Positions 1 through 7,854 of a stretch of 51,424 nucleotides of DNA are shown here, one piece after another. Location: positions 1-51,424 of the forward strand of contig WRFI01000001.1 in NCBI GenBank assembly GCA_009778875.1. Direction: 5' to 3'. The notes under the pieces are model-generated. The model did not search any database. It had not been told where the DNA came from and worked only from the letters and a program-made list of their open reading frames with translations. Both the position numbers and the translations under genes were made by a program. How positions within the stretch are numbered: position 1 is the first letter of the stretch; each line of letters starts with the position of its first letter. The stretch comes from Propionibacteriaceae bacterium. Its GTDB lineage: Bacteria; Actinomycetota; Actinomycetes; Propionibacteriales; Propionibacteriaceae.

Positions 1-1
1 G

Positions 2-1207
2 ACCAGCCAACTTGACCCGGAAACCACCGACGCCATGTTCGAACTGATCGCTGCCGCCCACAGTGCGGGCCGCACGATCGTCCTGGTTGAGCACAAGATG
101 GAGCAAGTGGCGCAGTTTTCCGACCGCGTGATCGTCATGGAGTCCGGCCGGATCATTCTCAACGGCACACCGGCCGAAGTGTTCTCAGACCCCCGCTGCG
201 CCAAAGCCGGCGTGCGAATGCCGGAGTCGATGTATCTGCGCCAGGCGCTGGTCAGCCGGGGCATCGAACTGCCGGTGCACCCGCTGAGCGTCCGCGAGTT
301 GATCGATGACATAGCGGCCACCACCGGCCGAACACCGCGAGATCCGGCGACCACCGCGCCGGATGAAACGCCTGGTCGTTTCTCGTCCGATGATTCTTCG
401 TCACCCACCGCGCTGGTCGACGTGCGCGAGGTCGGGTTCAGCTACCCCAACGGCGTCCAGGCCTTGACAGACGTGTCGCTGAGCCTGGACGCGGGGGAGT
501 CCTTGGCGATCATCGGCCAGAATGGCGCCGGCAAGACCACCCTTGCCAAGCTGGTCAATGGCTTGCTGAAACCGACTTCCGGGGACGTGCTGCTCGGCGG
601 GGAGGCAACGAAGAAGTGGACGGCCGCCCGCACCGCCCGGCGTGTCGGTTACGTCTTCCAGAACCCCGATGACCAGATCTTCAACAAGTCGGTGCGAGCC
701 GAGGTCGACTATGCCCTGAGCCGGCTGAAGGTCGCAAATGAGGAGGCCACGCGGCGCGTCGACGACGCCCTCGAGTTGACGGGGCTGGCCAAGCAGGCCG
801 ACACGAACCCCTATGACCTGCCGCTCAGCGTGCGCAAGTTTGTCACCATTGCCTCCGTGGTGGCGCTGGACACGGATGTCGTCCTGCTCGACGAGCCGAC
901 GGCCGGCCAGGACCTGATTGGTCTCAACCGGTTGATCGCCATTCTGCGCGAACTGCGTAGCCGCAACAAGGCCGTGATCACCATCACGCACGACATGGAA
1001 TTTGTTTCCCAGAACTTTGCCCGCACCATCGTCATGGCGGGCGGCCAGGTGCTGGACGACGGGCCGACCGACCGCGTCTTCTATGATCGTGACGCGCTCA
1101 AGAAGGCAATGGTCAGCGCGCCGGCCTTCGTGCAGATTGCCCGGCGCTTTGCCGGCGATTCGGTGGGCTTGAGCATGGATGCGCTGGTGCGAGCCCTCAA
1201 GGGCTAG
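2..1207 (+). CDS. ECF-type ABC transporter ATP-binding protein, two ABC domains (5' partial)
   Basis: This gene is cut by the window edge. The frame is open from base 2 and begins inside the Walker B/D-loop of a first ABC domain (TSQLDP, then the H-loop region IVLVEHKM). A linker of about 50 residues follows, then a complete second ABC domain with Walker A GQNGAGKTT, Q-loop QNPDDQIF, Walker B VVLLDEPTAGQD and switch His in ITHDME. Two fused ATPase domains of this kind are known for the energising unit of energy-coupling-factor importers, which take up vitamins or metal ions. The T component and S component genes would lie upstream, outside the window. The ABC signature of the second domain reads LPLSVRK instead of LSGGQ, so one of the two composite ATP sites is probably degenerate. 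The stop codon lies in an inverted-repeat element shared with the convergent PAC2 gene. The substrate cannot be told from this gene. Confidence 0.88.
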   Translation, partial: TSQLDPETTDAMFELIAAAHSAGRTIVLVEHKMEQVAQFSDRVIVMESGRIILNGTPAEVFSDPRCAKAGVRMPESMYLRQALVSRGIELPVHPLSVRELIDDIAATTGRTPRDPATTAPDETPGRFSSDDSSSPTALVDVREVGFSYPNGVQALTDVSLSLDAGESLAIIGQNGAGKTTLAKLVNGLLKPTSGDVLLGGEATKKWTAARTARRVGYVFQNPDDQIFNKSVRAEVDYALSRLKVANEEATRRVDDALELTGLAKQADTNPYDLPLSVRKFVTIASVVALDTDVVLLDEPTAGQDLIGLNRLIAILRELRSRNKAVITITHDMEFVSQNFARTIVMAGGQVLDDGPTDRVFYDRDALKKAMVSAPAFVQIARRFAGDSVGLSMDALVRALKG

Positions 1208-1274
1208 TGTGCTGTATCAGAATTAGCTTCACAGTGGGATCCAATGGCAAGCTAATTATGTGACAGTACACTAG
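1204..1274. repeat. MITE-like imperfect inverted repeat carrying both convergent stop codons
   Basis: The left arm 1205-1232 and the reverse complement of the right arm 1246-1273 match at 22 of 28 positions, including an unbroken nine-base core AATTAGCTT (1221-1229 and 1249-1257). Both ends read CTAGTGT. The element is AT-rich in a GC-rich neighbourhood. The TAG of the ABC gene (1205-1207) and the TAG of the PAC2 gene (complement of 1271-1273) are its two outer ends. It could be a small non-autonomous transposon remnant or a bidirectional terminator hairpin. There is no clear U-run, and no second copy was seen in the window. Confidence 0.6.
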
Positions 1275-2230
1275 GACTCGCCGAGTGGCGACGGCACGTC
1301 GGGGTCGCCGCCCAAGCGCTTGGGACCGTCACCGTCCCCCTTGTCGAGGGTGCGCAGGAAGTCTTCCAGTTCGGCACCGATCTCGTCGGCTGTCGGCAGG
1401 TCTTCCGGGCGGATCGGCAGCCCGCGGTCTTGCAGCAAAGCGTCGTAGTGTTGCTCCATGGCGGTGATCGCGGCCAGCAGTTCGGTGCTCTCGCTGATCT
1501 GCGCGTCAATCTGGCCGTGCGTCATCTGCGACAGGTTGGGCAGTTCGCCGTCCGGGATTTCCAGGCCGGTGACCTCCGTCAAGTCCTTCAGCAGGGCTTG
1601 GGCGGCGTCCGGGTAATCGATGGTCGTCAGGTAGTGCGGCACGTGAGCCGACAAGCCGATGACGGCATGGTTTTTCTCGCCCAACCGAATCGTCAGCAGC
1701 GTGTCAAACGATGCGCTCATCTCGAATGACGCCGGCAGTCCGGACCGCACTGGCACGAGGGCGGGGTCGGAGGCGAACTTGGTGACCAGCACCGGACGGG
1801 TGTGCGGCGTGGCGGCCGGGAAAGCGTGTATCAGCACCGTCTGGCGCACGTCAAACTCGTGGATGACATGCTCGAGCGCGGCCGCCATGCGCTCCCACTG
1901 CAATGCCGGCTCCGGGCCTGTCAAGAGCAGGAAGCTGCGGGCCTGTTGATCGCTCACCTGGTGCAGCACGATTTCGGGCGCCTGGAAGTCGGCGAAGTGG
2001 TCATGGTCGAAGGTCACATGGGGCCGGTGCCCGGCGTAGTCGTACACCTGGTCGGCGTCGAAACGCCCCAGCTTGTGGTTGGGCAAGGTGTTGAGGATGT
2101 GGTCATCGATCAGGCGTTGCGCGTGCCCAGCGTCCAAGTAGCTACCGAGCGTCACGACCAGCGTGTCGGCATGCACCGTCCGCTGGTCGATGGGGCTCTC
2201 GTAGTTGAAGAGCTGCACCGGGTCGAGCAA
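1271..2230 (-). CDS. PAC2 family protein (proteasome-assembly-chaperone-like)
   Basis: A protein of 319 residues with the actinobacterial PAC2 layout. The N-terminus has a beta-rich segment (TLVVTLGSYLDAG), then repeated Asp/His-rich stretches (HVTFDHDHF), a conserved LLLTGPEPALQW region, and an acidic Glu/Asp-rich C-terminus. The family is named after eukaryotic proteasome assembly chaperone 2. In Actinobacteria its role is not settled, although structures show a purine-nucleoside-phosphorylase-like fold. The chosen start is TTG at 2230, preceded on its strand by AGAAAGG at a usable ribosome-binding distance. It is convergent with the ABC ATPase gene and divergent from glnS, so it is probably transcribed alone. 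No proteasome genes are visible in the window. The family assignment is fairly secure; the function is unknown. Confidence 0.82.
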   Translation of the reverse strand: MLDPVQLFNYESPIDQRTVHADTLVVTLGSYLDAGHAQRLIDDHILNTLPNHKLGRFDADQVYDYAGHRPHVTFDHDHFADFQAPEIVLHQVSDQQARSFLLLTGPEPALQWERMAAALEHVIHEFDVRQTVLIHAFPAATPHTRPVLVTKFASDPALVPVRSGLPASFEMSASFDTLLTIRLGEKNHAVIGLSAHVPHYLTTIDYPDAAQALLKDLTEVTGLEIPDGELPNLSQMTHGQIDAQISESTELLAAITAMEQHYDALLQDRGLPIRPEDLPTADEIGAELEDFLRTLDKGDGDGPKRLGGDPDVPSPLGES

Positions 2231-2253
2231 TTTTTGGCCTTTCTATGTCAACT

Positions 2254-2283
2254 GTTATGCCACTTGGGTAACGTCTGATTCAA
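2254..2283 (-). promoter_or_regulatory. candidate promoter of the PAC2 gene
   Basis: On the minus strand TTGAAT (2283-2278) and CATAAC (2259-2254) are separated by 18 bp. They lie about 25 bp ahead of the TTG start, with an AGAAAGG Shine-Dalgarno between. This is a consensus match only. Confidence 0.3.
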
Positions 2284-2355
2284 CCATAACATTCCGCGCC
2301 AAGGGTGTCTTGGTGGCGTTGACCGGTGTGCGTACGGAATCATGATTGGCCCAAC

Positions 2356-2361
2356 TAAACT
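2356..2361 (+). promoter_or_regulatory. -10 element of glnS, leaderless type
   Basis: TAAACT ends seven bases before ATG 2369, so the predicted transcript would begin at or next to the start codon. This supports ATG 2369 over the in-frame ATG at 2342. The same spacing recurs at many other starts in the window. Confidence 0.5.
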
Positions 2362-2368
2362 TGGTCCC

Positions 2369-4051
2369 ATGACTGAGGAGATGACCGCTGGCGATTTTGT
2401 GGCAGACGTCGTGCGGGCCGACATTGCCGCTGGCCAGGCCCGTGTGCAAACCCGGTTCCCACCTGAACCGAACGGCTACCTTCACATCGGGCATGCCAAA
2501 GCCATCACGGCCGACTTCGGCATCGCCGAGCAGTTCGACGGGGTTTGTAACCTGCGCTTCGACGACACCAACCCCGACACTGAGGACGTTGAATACGTCG
2601 ACTCGATCATCGACGACATCGCCTGGCTGGGGTTCAAGCCGCACACGGTGGTTTATGCCTCCGACTATTTCCAGCAGCTCTACGATTGGGCCGAGGATCT
2701 GATCAAACGGGGTTTGGCGTACGTCGACGACCAGGATGCCGAAACGATCTCGGCGCAGCGCGGCGGGTTTGGACGTCCGGGCATCGAGAGCCCTTGGCGC
2801 AACCGCGGCGCTGACGAGAGTCTTGACCTTTTCCGCCGCATGGCGGCGGGTGAGTTCGAGGACGGTTCCAGGGTGCTTCGGGCCAAGATCGATATGCAGT
2901 CCGACAACATGCAGCTTCGTGACCCCGTCATGTACCGCATCCGTCGCACGCCCCACCATCGCACTGGCGACAAGTGGTGCGTCTACCCGTTGTATGACTG
3001 GGCACACGGGCAATCCGATGCCGTGGAGGGCGTGACGCACTCAATGTGCACGCTCGAGTTCGTCAGCCACCGGCCACTTTATGACTGGTTCCTCGATCAC
3101 CTTGATCTGCCGTTCGACAAGCCCAAACAGCTTGAGTTTGCCCGTCTTGAACTGACCCAGACGATCACCAGCAAGCGCAAGCTGCGCCAGTTGATCGAAG
3201 AGGGGATCGTCGACGGGTGGGACGACCCGCGCATGCCGACCCTGGTGGGGCTGCGGCGGCGCGGCTACCCGCCGGCCGCGATCAGGGACTTCTGCACAAA
3301 CATCGGCGTCAGCAAGACGAACGCCCGTCACCGGATCGAGGAGCTGGAATCGTTCGTCCGGGCAGAGCTCAACCGCACCGCGCTGCGTCGCATGGCGGTG
3401 CTGCGCCCGCTGCGCCTGGTCATCGACAACTGGCCGAAAGATGCGGCGGGGCAGCCCGTCGTAGAGCACTTTGAGGTGATCAACAACCCGGAGAACCCGG
3501 CCGACGGCACCCGTCTGGTGGCCTTCTCGGGCGACCTGTGGATAGAGCAGGACGATTTCGCCATCGACCCGCCACCGAAGTACTTCCGTTTGACGATCGG
3601 TCGCGAGGTGCGTCTGCGCGGCGCCTATCTGGTGACGGCCACGTCCGTGGTGGTGGACGACGCGGGCGATCCCATCGAGGTGCATGCCACCTATGACCCG
3701 GCGACACGCGGCGGCGACGCCCCCGATGGTCGAAAGGTCAAGTCGACCATGCACTGGGTGTCGCGTGCCCATGCGGTCGAAGCCGAGGTACGTCTCTACG
3801 ACCGGCTTTTCGACCTGGATGTGCCGGGGGAGCGAACCGGTGACCCAATCGATGACCTCAGCCCGGAATCAAGACAGGTTCTAACTGGTTGTAAGTGTGA
3901 AGCTGCGCTGGGTGACGCGACTCTGCCGAGTCAAGTGGTGCAGTTTGAACGGTTAGGCTATTTTGCGAAGGACCCAAAGATCCCAATGTTGTTCCATCGA
4001 ACAGTCGGATTGCGCGACGAGTGGGCAAATATTCAGAAACGTGTCAGCTAG
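2369..4051 (+). CDS. glnS: Glutamine--tRNA ligase
   Basis: Charges tRNA-Gln with glutamine in the cytoplasm. It is a class I synthetase of about 560 residues, close to the E. coli length. The N-terminal catalytic core opens with TRFPPEPNGYLHIGHAKAI, containing the HIGH motif, near residue 28. RFDDTNP and the KMSKS-like ITSKRKL loop follow. The C-terminal half has the two beta-barrels of the anticodon-binding region and ends in the typical HRTVGLRDEWANI. ATG 2369 is preferred because TAAACT lies seven bases upstream; a start at ATG 2342 would add nine residues. Many actinobacteria lack GlnRS and make Gln-tRNA by amidation, so this gene may be a lineage trait or an acquisition. The last 180 bases are visibly less GC-rich than the rest. 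The stop codon touches the start of zwf. Confidence 0.95.
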   Translation: MTEEMTAGDFVADVVRADIAAGQARVQTRFPPEPNGYLHIGHAKAITADFGIAEQFDGVCNLRFDDTNPDTEDVEYVDSIIDDIAWLGFKPHTVVYASDYFQQLYDWAEDLIKRGLAYVDDQDAETISAQRGGFGRPGIESPWRNRGADESLDLFRRMAAGEFEDGSRVLRAKIDMQSDNMQLRDPVMYRIRRTPHHRTGDKWCVYPLYDWAHGQSDAVEGVTHSMCTLEFVSHRPLYDWFLDHLDLPFDKPKQLEFARLELTQTITSKRKLRQLIEEGIVDGWDDPRMPTLVGLRRRGYPPAAIRDFCTNIGVSKTNARHRIEELESFVRAELNRTALRRMAVLRPLRLVIDNWPKDAAGQPVVEHFEVINNPENPADGTRLVAFSGDLWIEQDDFAIDPPPKYFRLTIGREVRLRGAYLVTATSVVVDDAGDPIEVHATYDPATRGGDAPDGRKVKSTMHWVSRAHAVEAEVRLYDRLFDLDVPGERTGDPIDDLSPESRQVLTGCKCEAALGDATLPSQVVQFERLGYFAKDPKIPMLFHRTVGLRDEWANIQKRVS

Positions 4052-5587
4052 ATGAATCAAGTATCCACTCAGGCGGTCAACCCGCTGCGCGATCCCGCCG
4101 ACCGTCGCTTGCCGCGCATCGCCAACCCCTGCGGTTTGGTGCTCTTCGGTGTTACCGGCGATCTTGCCCGCGGCAAGCTGCTGCCCGCACTGTATGACCT
4201 GGCCAACCAAGGCCTGCTACCCGTCGGCTTCGCGCTGATCGGCTTCGCCCGGCGCGACTGGACCGTCGATCAGTTCTCTGATTTCGTCGAAAAGTCTGTG
4301 CGGGCGCGCTGCCGCACGCCCTTCCGCGAGACGTCCTGGCGACAGTTCAGTTCGGGCTTCCGCTTCGTCCAGGGTGAGTTCTCGGACGCCGAGGCGTTTG
4401 GCCGCCTGGCCGAGACGCTGCGCGACGTCGACGAAACCCAGGGCACGGGCGGCAACCACGCCTTCTATTTGTCGGTGCCGCCGTCGGCTTCGCCGGTGGT
4501 GTGCGAGCAGCTTGCGGCATCGCATTTGGCCACGCCGCCGGAGGGCTCGTGGCGTCGGGTTGTCGTCGAGAAGCCGTTCGGCCACGATTTGGAGTCGGCC
4601 ATCGCGTTGGAATCGGTGGTCGGGCAGGTTTTCCCGCAGGAGTCCATCTTCCGCATCGACCATTACCTGGGCAAAGAAACTGTTCAGAACCTGTTGGCCT
4701 TGCGTTTTGCCAACGAGATGTTCGAGCCGCTGTGGAACAGCCATCACATCGACCACGTACAGATCACGATGGCTGAGGACATCGGCATCGCCGGGCGGGC
4801 CGGCTATTACGACGGCATCGGGGCGGCCCGCGACGTCATCCAGAATCATCTGCTGCAGCTCATGGCCTTGACGGCGATGGACGAGCCGATCGCCTTCAAC
4901 GCCAGCGACCTCAGCCGCGAAAAGGAGAAGCTTCTGTCCGCTGTTGTTCTGCCCCGCGAGTTGGGTCTGCACACGGCACGGGGCCAGTACGCGGCCGGCA
5001 ACCAGGCGGGCCGTTCCGTCATCGGCTTCCATGACGAGGACGGCATTGCGCCAGACTCGGTGACGGAAACCTTTGCCGCGATCCGGCTGGACATCGACAC
5101 CAGGCGTTGGGCCGGTACGCCGTTCTATTTGCGCACGGGTAAGCGGTTGGGGCGCCGGGTAACCGAGATCGCGATTGTGTTCAAGACGGTGCCGCATGTG
5201 CCGTTCGGGCCGGCGTCTGGCGTTCTGGCGCCGAACGCCCTGGTCGTACGGGTCCAGCCGGACGAGGGAGTGCGGCTGCGGTTCGGGGCGAAGGTGCCGG
5301 GCACGGCGATGGAAATCCGCGAAGTGTCGATGGATTTCGGCTACGGCAACTCCTTCACCCAGGCCTCGCCTGAGGCGTACGAGAGGCTGCTGCTGGACGT
5401 CTTCCTGGGCGATCCGCCGCTGTTCCCGCGCCGTCCGGAAGTGGAGTTGTCGTGGAAGATCCTCGATCCGGTCGAGGAATACTGGGCCTCGCACGAGGCT
5501 CCGGAACCGTACGCGCCCGGGTCGTGGGGACCCGCCGGGGCCGATCAGATGATGGCCCGCGACGGCCGGACTTGGAGGCGTCCATGA
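4052..5587 (+). CDS. zwf: Glucose-6-phosphate 1-dehydrogenase
   Basis: Oxidises glucose 6-phosphate to 6-phosphogluconolactone with reduction of NADP+, the first step of the oxidative pentose-phosphate pathway. The 511-residue protein has the family length. The nucleotide-binding motif GVTGDLA lies at residues 33-39, VVEKPFGHD in the middle, and the active-site signature RIDHYLGKE near residue 205. The gene starts directly after the glnS stop codon (TAG-ATG), and its end overlaps opcA by four bases (ATGA), so glnS-zwf-opcA-pgl is likely one transcript. No good Shine-Dalgarno is visible before ATG 4052, so translation may depend on coupling. The partners opcA and pgl follow in pathway order. 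The transaldolase and transketolase genes often found upstream of zwf in actinobacteria are absent here; glnS takes their place. Confidence 0.96.
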   Translation: MNQVSTQAVNPLRDPADRRLPRIANPCGLVLFGVTGDLARGKLLPALYDLANQGLLPVGFALIGFARRDWTVDQFSDFVEKSVRARCRTPFRETSWRQFSSGFRFVQGEFSDAEAFGRLAETLRDVDETQGTGGNHAFYLSVPPSASPVVCEQLAASHLATPPEGSWRRVVVEKPFGHDLESAIALESVVGQVFPQESIFRIDHYLGKETVQNLLALRFANEMFEPLWNSHHIDHVQITMAEDIGIAGRAGYYDGIGAARDVIQNHLLQLMALTAMDEPIAFNASDLSREKEKLLSAVVLPRELGLHTARGQYAAGNQAGRSVIGFHDEDGIAPDSVTETFAAIRLDIDTRRWAGTPFYLRTGKRLGRRVTEIAIVFKTVPHVPFGPASGVLAPNALVVRVQPDEGVRLRFGAKVPGTAMEIREVSMDFGYGNSFTQASPEAYERLLLDVFLGDPPLFPRRPEVELSWKILDPVEEYWASHEAPEPYAPGSWGPAGADQMMARDGRTWRRP

Positions 5588-6543
5588 TCATTCCGCTGTT
5601 CGACGCGACCATCAACGAGGTGGCCGACAAGCTGTTGTCGATCCGTTTGGAGGGCGGCGTCATCGCCCTCAGTCGGGTGCTGACGTTGCTGGTGCCGGTG
5701 GGCGCCGCGTCGGCCGAAGAGGCTATCGAGGCGGCCAACCAGTCGTCGATGGAGCATCCGTGCCGCTTGATCGTGCTGATCGAAGGTGACCCGACTGGCA
5801 AGTCGGCCCTGGATGCCGAGATTCGCGTCGGGGGTGATGCCGGGGCGAGCGAGGTCGTCGTGCTGCGGCTGCGCGGCCAGATGATCGACCACCAGGACAG
5901 CCTGGTGGTGCCGCTGCTGCTGCCGGATGTGCCCGTCGTGACGTGGTGGCCTGACAGGGTGCCCGACGTGCCAGCGGACACGCCACTGGGTGCCGTGGCG
6001 GAGCGCCGCGTCACGGACTCCCGCATGGCGGAGGGCTCGCTGGCGGAGCGTTTGACGCGGCTGAGCCAGGGTTATCGCCCCGGCGACACCGATCTGGCCT
6101 GGACGTCGTTGACCTGGTGGCGGGCACACCTGGCGTCATTGTTGGATCAGCCGCCTTTCGAGCCTGTGACCCGAGTTGTTGTGGTGGGACGGGTTGAGCA
6201 CCCCACGCCGGTTCTGTTGGCCACATGGCTGGGCTGGAAGCTTCATTGCCAAGCAGATGTGGAAACCGTTGAGAGCACTGCGACCCTTCAACGGGTGGAA
6301 CTTCATCGGTCATCGGGCGTCATCTCGCTTGATCGTCCGCAAGGCACGTCAACGACCACCCTGACCATGCCGTCAGGGCAGGTCAGGCGCTTCCAGTTGC
6401 CGCCGCCCAGCCTGTCTGACAGCCTGAGCGAGGAACTGCGACGGTTGGACGCCGACACGCTCTATGGCGAGGTCATCAAGCGAAGCCTGGCGTGGCTGCA
6501 ACGCGGCGATCACCTCACAGAAACCACACAGGTTGAGGGCTGA
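5584..6543 (+). CDS. opcA: OpcA, glucose-6-phosphate dehydrogenase assembly protein
   Basis: A 319-residue member of the OpcA family, which in cyanobacteria and actinobacteria helps assemble or activate glucose-6-phosphate dehydrogenase. The sequence shows the expected central segment, in which LPDVPVVTWWPDRVP follows a hydrophobic strand, and the VVVVGRVEHPTPVLLATWLGWKL-like core (about residues 198-220). ATG 5584 overlaps the zwf stop as ATGA, which fixes the start and implies translational coupling to its target enzyme. A longer open frame reaches back into zwf but is not needed. The stop is followed two bases later by the pgl GTG. OpcA has no enzymatic activity of its own known to me; its role here is inferred from family and position. 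Confidence 0.93.
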   Translation: MIIPLFDATINEVADKLLSIRLEGGVIALSRVLTLLVPVGAASAEEAIEAANQSSMEHPCRLIVLIEGDPTGKSALDAEIRVGGDAGASEVVVLRLRGQMIDHQDSLVVPLLLPDVPVVTWWPDRVPDVPADTPLGAVAERRVTDSRMAEGSLAERLTRLSQGYRPGDTDLAWTSLTWWRAHLASLLDQPPFEPVTRVVVVGRVEHPTPVLLATWLGWKLHCQADVETVESTATLQRVELHRSSGVISLDRPQGTSTTTLTMPSGQVRRFQLPPPSLSDSLSEELRRLDADTLYGEVIKRSLAWLQRGDHLTETTQVEG

Positions 6544-6545
6544 CC

Positions 6546-7316
6546 GTGGTGCCCGAAGATGTCCCCGACGCACGGGTTTTGGTTTACGACGACGTGTCGG
6601 CGACGGCCGCTGCGATCGCTGATCGGCTTGTCAACCGACTTATCGAGCGCAACTGGGAGACGCACATCGCCGTGACCGGTGGGGGACTGGGCTCGGCGAT
6701 CTGGCCCCACGTGGCGGCACACCCCAAGGTGGGTGACGTGGCGTGGAGTGGCGTCCATGTTTGGTTCAGCGACGAGCGCTTTGTGCCAGCCGGTGACCCC
6801 GACCGCAACGACAACGCGGTGATCGCGGTGGCGGGGGAGTTGGGGCTGCCGCAGGCGAATATCCATAGCGTGCCGGGGCCGGACCTGCTGCCCACGCTCG
6901 AATCGGCGGCTTTGGCGTATGCGTCGAACTTGGCCCGTGGACGAGTGCCCGATCCTGGCGATGTGCCTGCGCCGGTGTTCTCGGTGTCGATCCTTGGTAT
7001 TGGCCCGGACGGTCATGTGGCGTCACTTTTCCCAGGGCGCCCTGAGGTGGGCGTGGCGACCGGTGCGGTGTTGGCGGTCAGTAACTCACCCAAGCCGCCG
7101 CCCGATCGGGTGTCATTCACCAGGCCGGCGCTGATGCAGTGCGAAGAACTGTGGATGATCGCGGCCGGCGCCGAGAAGGCTCAGGCCGTCAGCCGGGCGC
7201 TGGCGGGCGACGAGGTTACACGCACCCCGGCGGCCGGTCTGCACGGGCGCGAGGCGACAGTCTGGTTGATCGACGCCGCAGCGTCAGGCCAAGTGCAAGG
7301 CAGCAACTCGGGCTAA
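6546..7316 (+). CDS. pgl: 6-phosphogluconolactonase
   Basis: Hydrolyses 6-phosphogluconolactone to 6-phosphogluconate, directly after the Zwf reaction. The 256-residue protein belongs to the SugarP_isomerase/DevB type. WFSDERFVP lies around residue 74 and GIGPDGHVASLFPG around residue 151; the His of the second motif is the usual catalytic acid/base. GTG 6546 sits two bases after the opcA stop. It is the last gene of the glnS-zwf-opcA-pgl unit. Beyond its stop the base composition falls and a doubtful reading frame begins. Confidence 0.95.
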   Translation: MVPEDVPDARVLVYDDVSATAAAIADRLVNRLIERNWETHIAVTGGGLGSAIWPHVAAHPKVGDVAWSGVHVWFSDERFVPAGDPDRNDNAVIAVAGELGLPQANIHSVPGPDLLPTLESAALAYASNLARGRVPDPGDVPAPVFSVSILGIGPDGHVASLFPGRPEVGVATGAVLAVSNSPKPPPDRVSFTRPALMQCEELWMIAAGAEKAQAVSRALAGDEVTRTPAAGLHGREATVWLIDAAASGQVQGSNSG

Positions 7317-7323
7317 TTGTGCA

Positions 7324-7707
7324 TTGAGTACACGAATATTCCTGCACTCAATACGATCAGATCCTGCTTCTCAACAGGCCTTCATTGCGCAGATCGCCAG
7401 CGACTTCGACAGCTACCCTTATGGGAGCATCACGAATGTGAAGTCAATCGATCCGTCCTCCGTTGTCAGCGGGTATGGCAGCGACGACACCCTTGAGCGG
7501 TACCTCGGCACGTTCGTGCAGGCCCTTGGACTTGGCCGCAACGATTATGCCGACCTGGCCATAACATTCGACATGAACGGTCAAACCTGGCTATTTGTCC
7601 CCAACGCCGGCCGTTACAACGGTCGATGGTATCTCCTTTCCCAGACCGGATTCCTAGCAGACCTCCTTGGCATGAACGGGTCCACTTTCCTGGTTCCGAT
7701 GCCATGA
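7324..7707 (+). pseudogene. Hypothetical protein, probable C-terminal remnant
   Basis: A 127-residue frame beginning at TTG 7324 with no Shine-Dalgarno or -10 element at a sensible distance. The translation contains regular-looking protein segments (ADLAITFDMNGQTWLFVP, NGRWYLLSQTGFLADLLG) and codes through to a clean stop, so it is more than random frame. I do not recognise the family. The lack of a start signal, the absence of a signal peptide although the C-terminus looks like a secreted domain, and lower GC than the neighbours suggest the 3' end of a longer gene whose 5' part was lost. An expressed small protein cannot be excluded. Confidence 0.4.
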
Positions 7708-7767
7708 CCGGGTCCGTTCGTGATAGGAGAGCGCCGCAAACCTCCAACAAAACGTGGCAGGGAACCT

Positions 7768-7808
7768 TGTCGATTATCGCGTTCTGACATAATGTCGATT
7801 ATCGGACA
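7768..7808. promoter_or_regulatory. Cluster of operator-like dyads with a 12-bp direct repeat
   Basis: TGTCGATTATCG occurs at 7768-7779 and again at 7793-7804, 25 bp apart. Each copy contains the dyad CGAT-T-ATCG. The second copy extends to the near-palindrome TGTCGATTATCGGACA (7793-7808), and GACATAATGTC between the two is itself a perfect inverted repeat. Such clustering looks like a repressor-binding region, about 35 bp upstream of the rhodanese-gene promoter. No regulator gene is adjacent. Confidence 0.45.
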
Positions 7809-7842
7809 ATGTTCATTCAGGCAGCACCGGCTGTGTGACCGC

Positions 7843-7848
7843 TAGACT
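7843..7848 (+). promoter_or_regulatory. -10 element of the rhodanese lipoprotein gene
   Basis: TAGACT ends six bases before ATG 7855. No Shine-Dalgarno precedes the start, so the transcript is predicted to be leaderless. Confidence 0.5.
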
Positions 7849-7854
7849 CTTGGC

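Noticed and set aside
4217-5494. A 425-codon minus-strand frame opposite zwf.
   Set aside because: Shadow of zwf; low-complexity Arg/Gln-rich translation.
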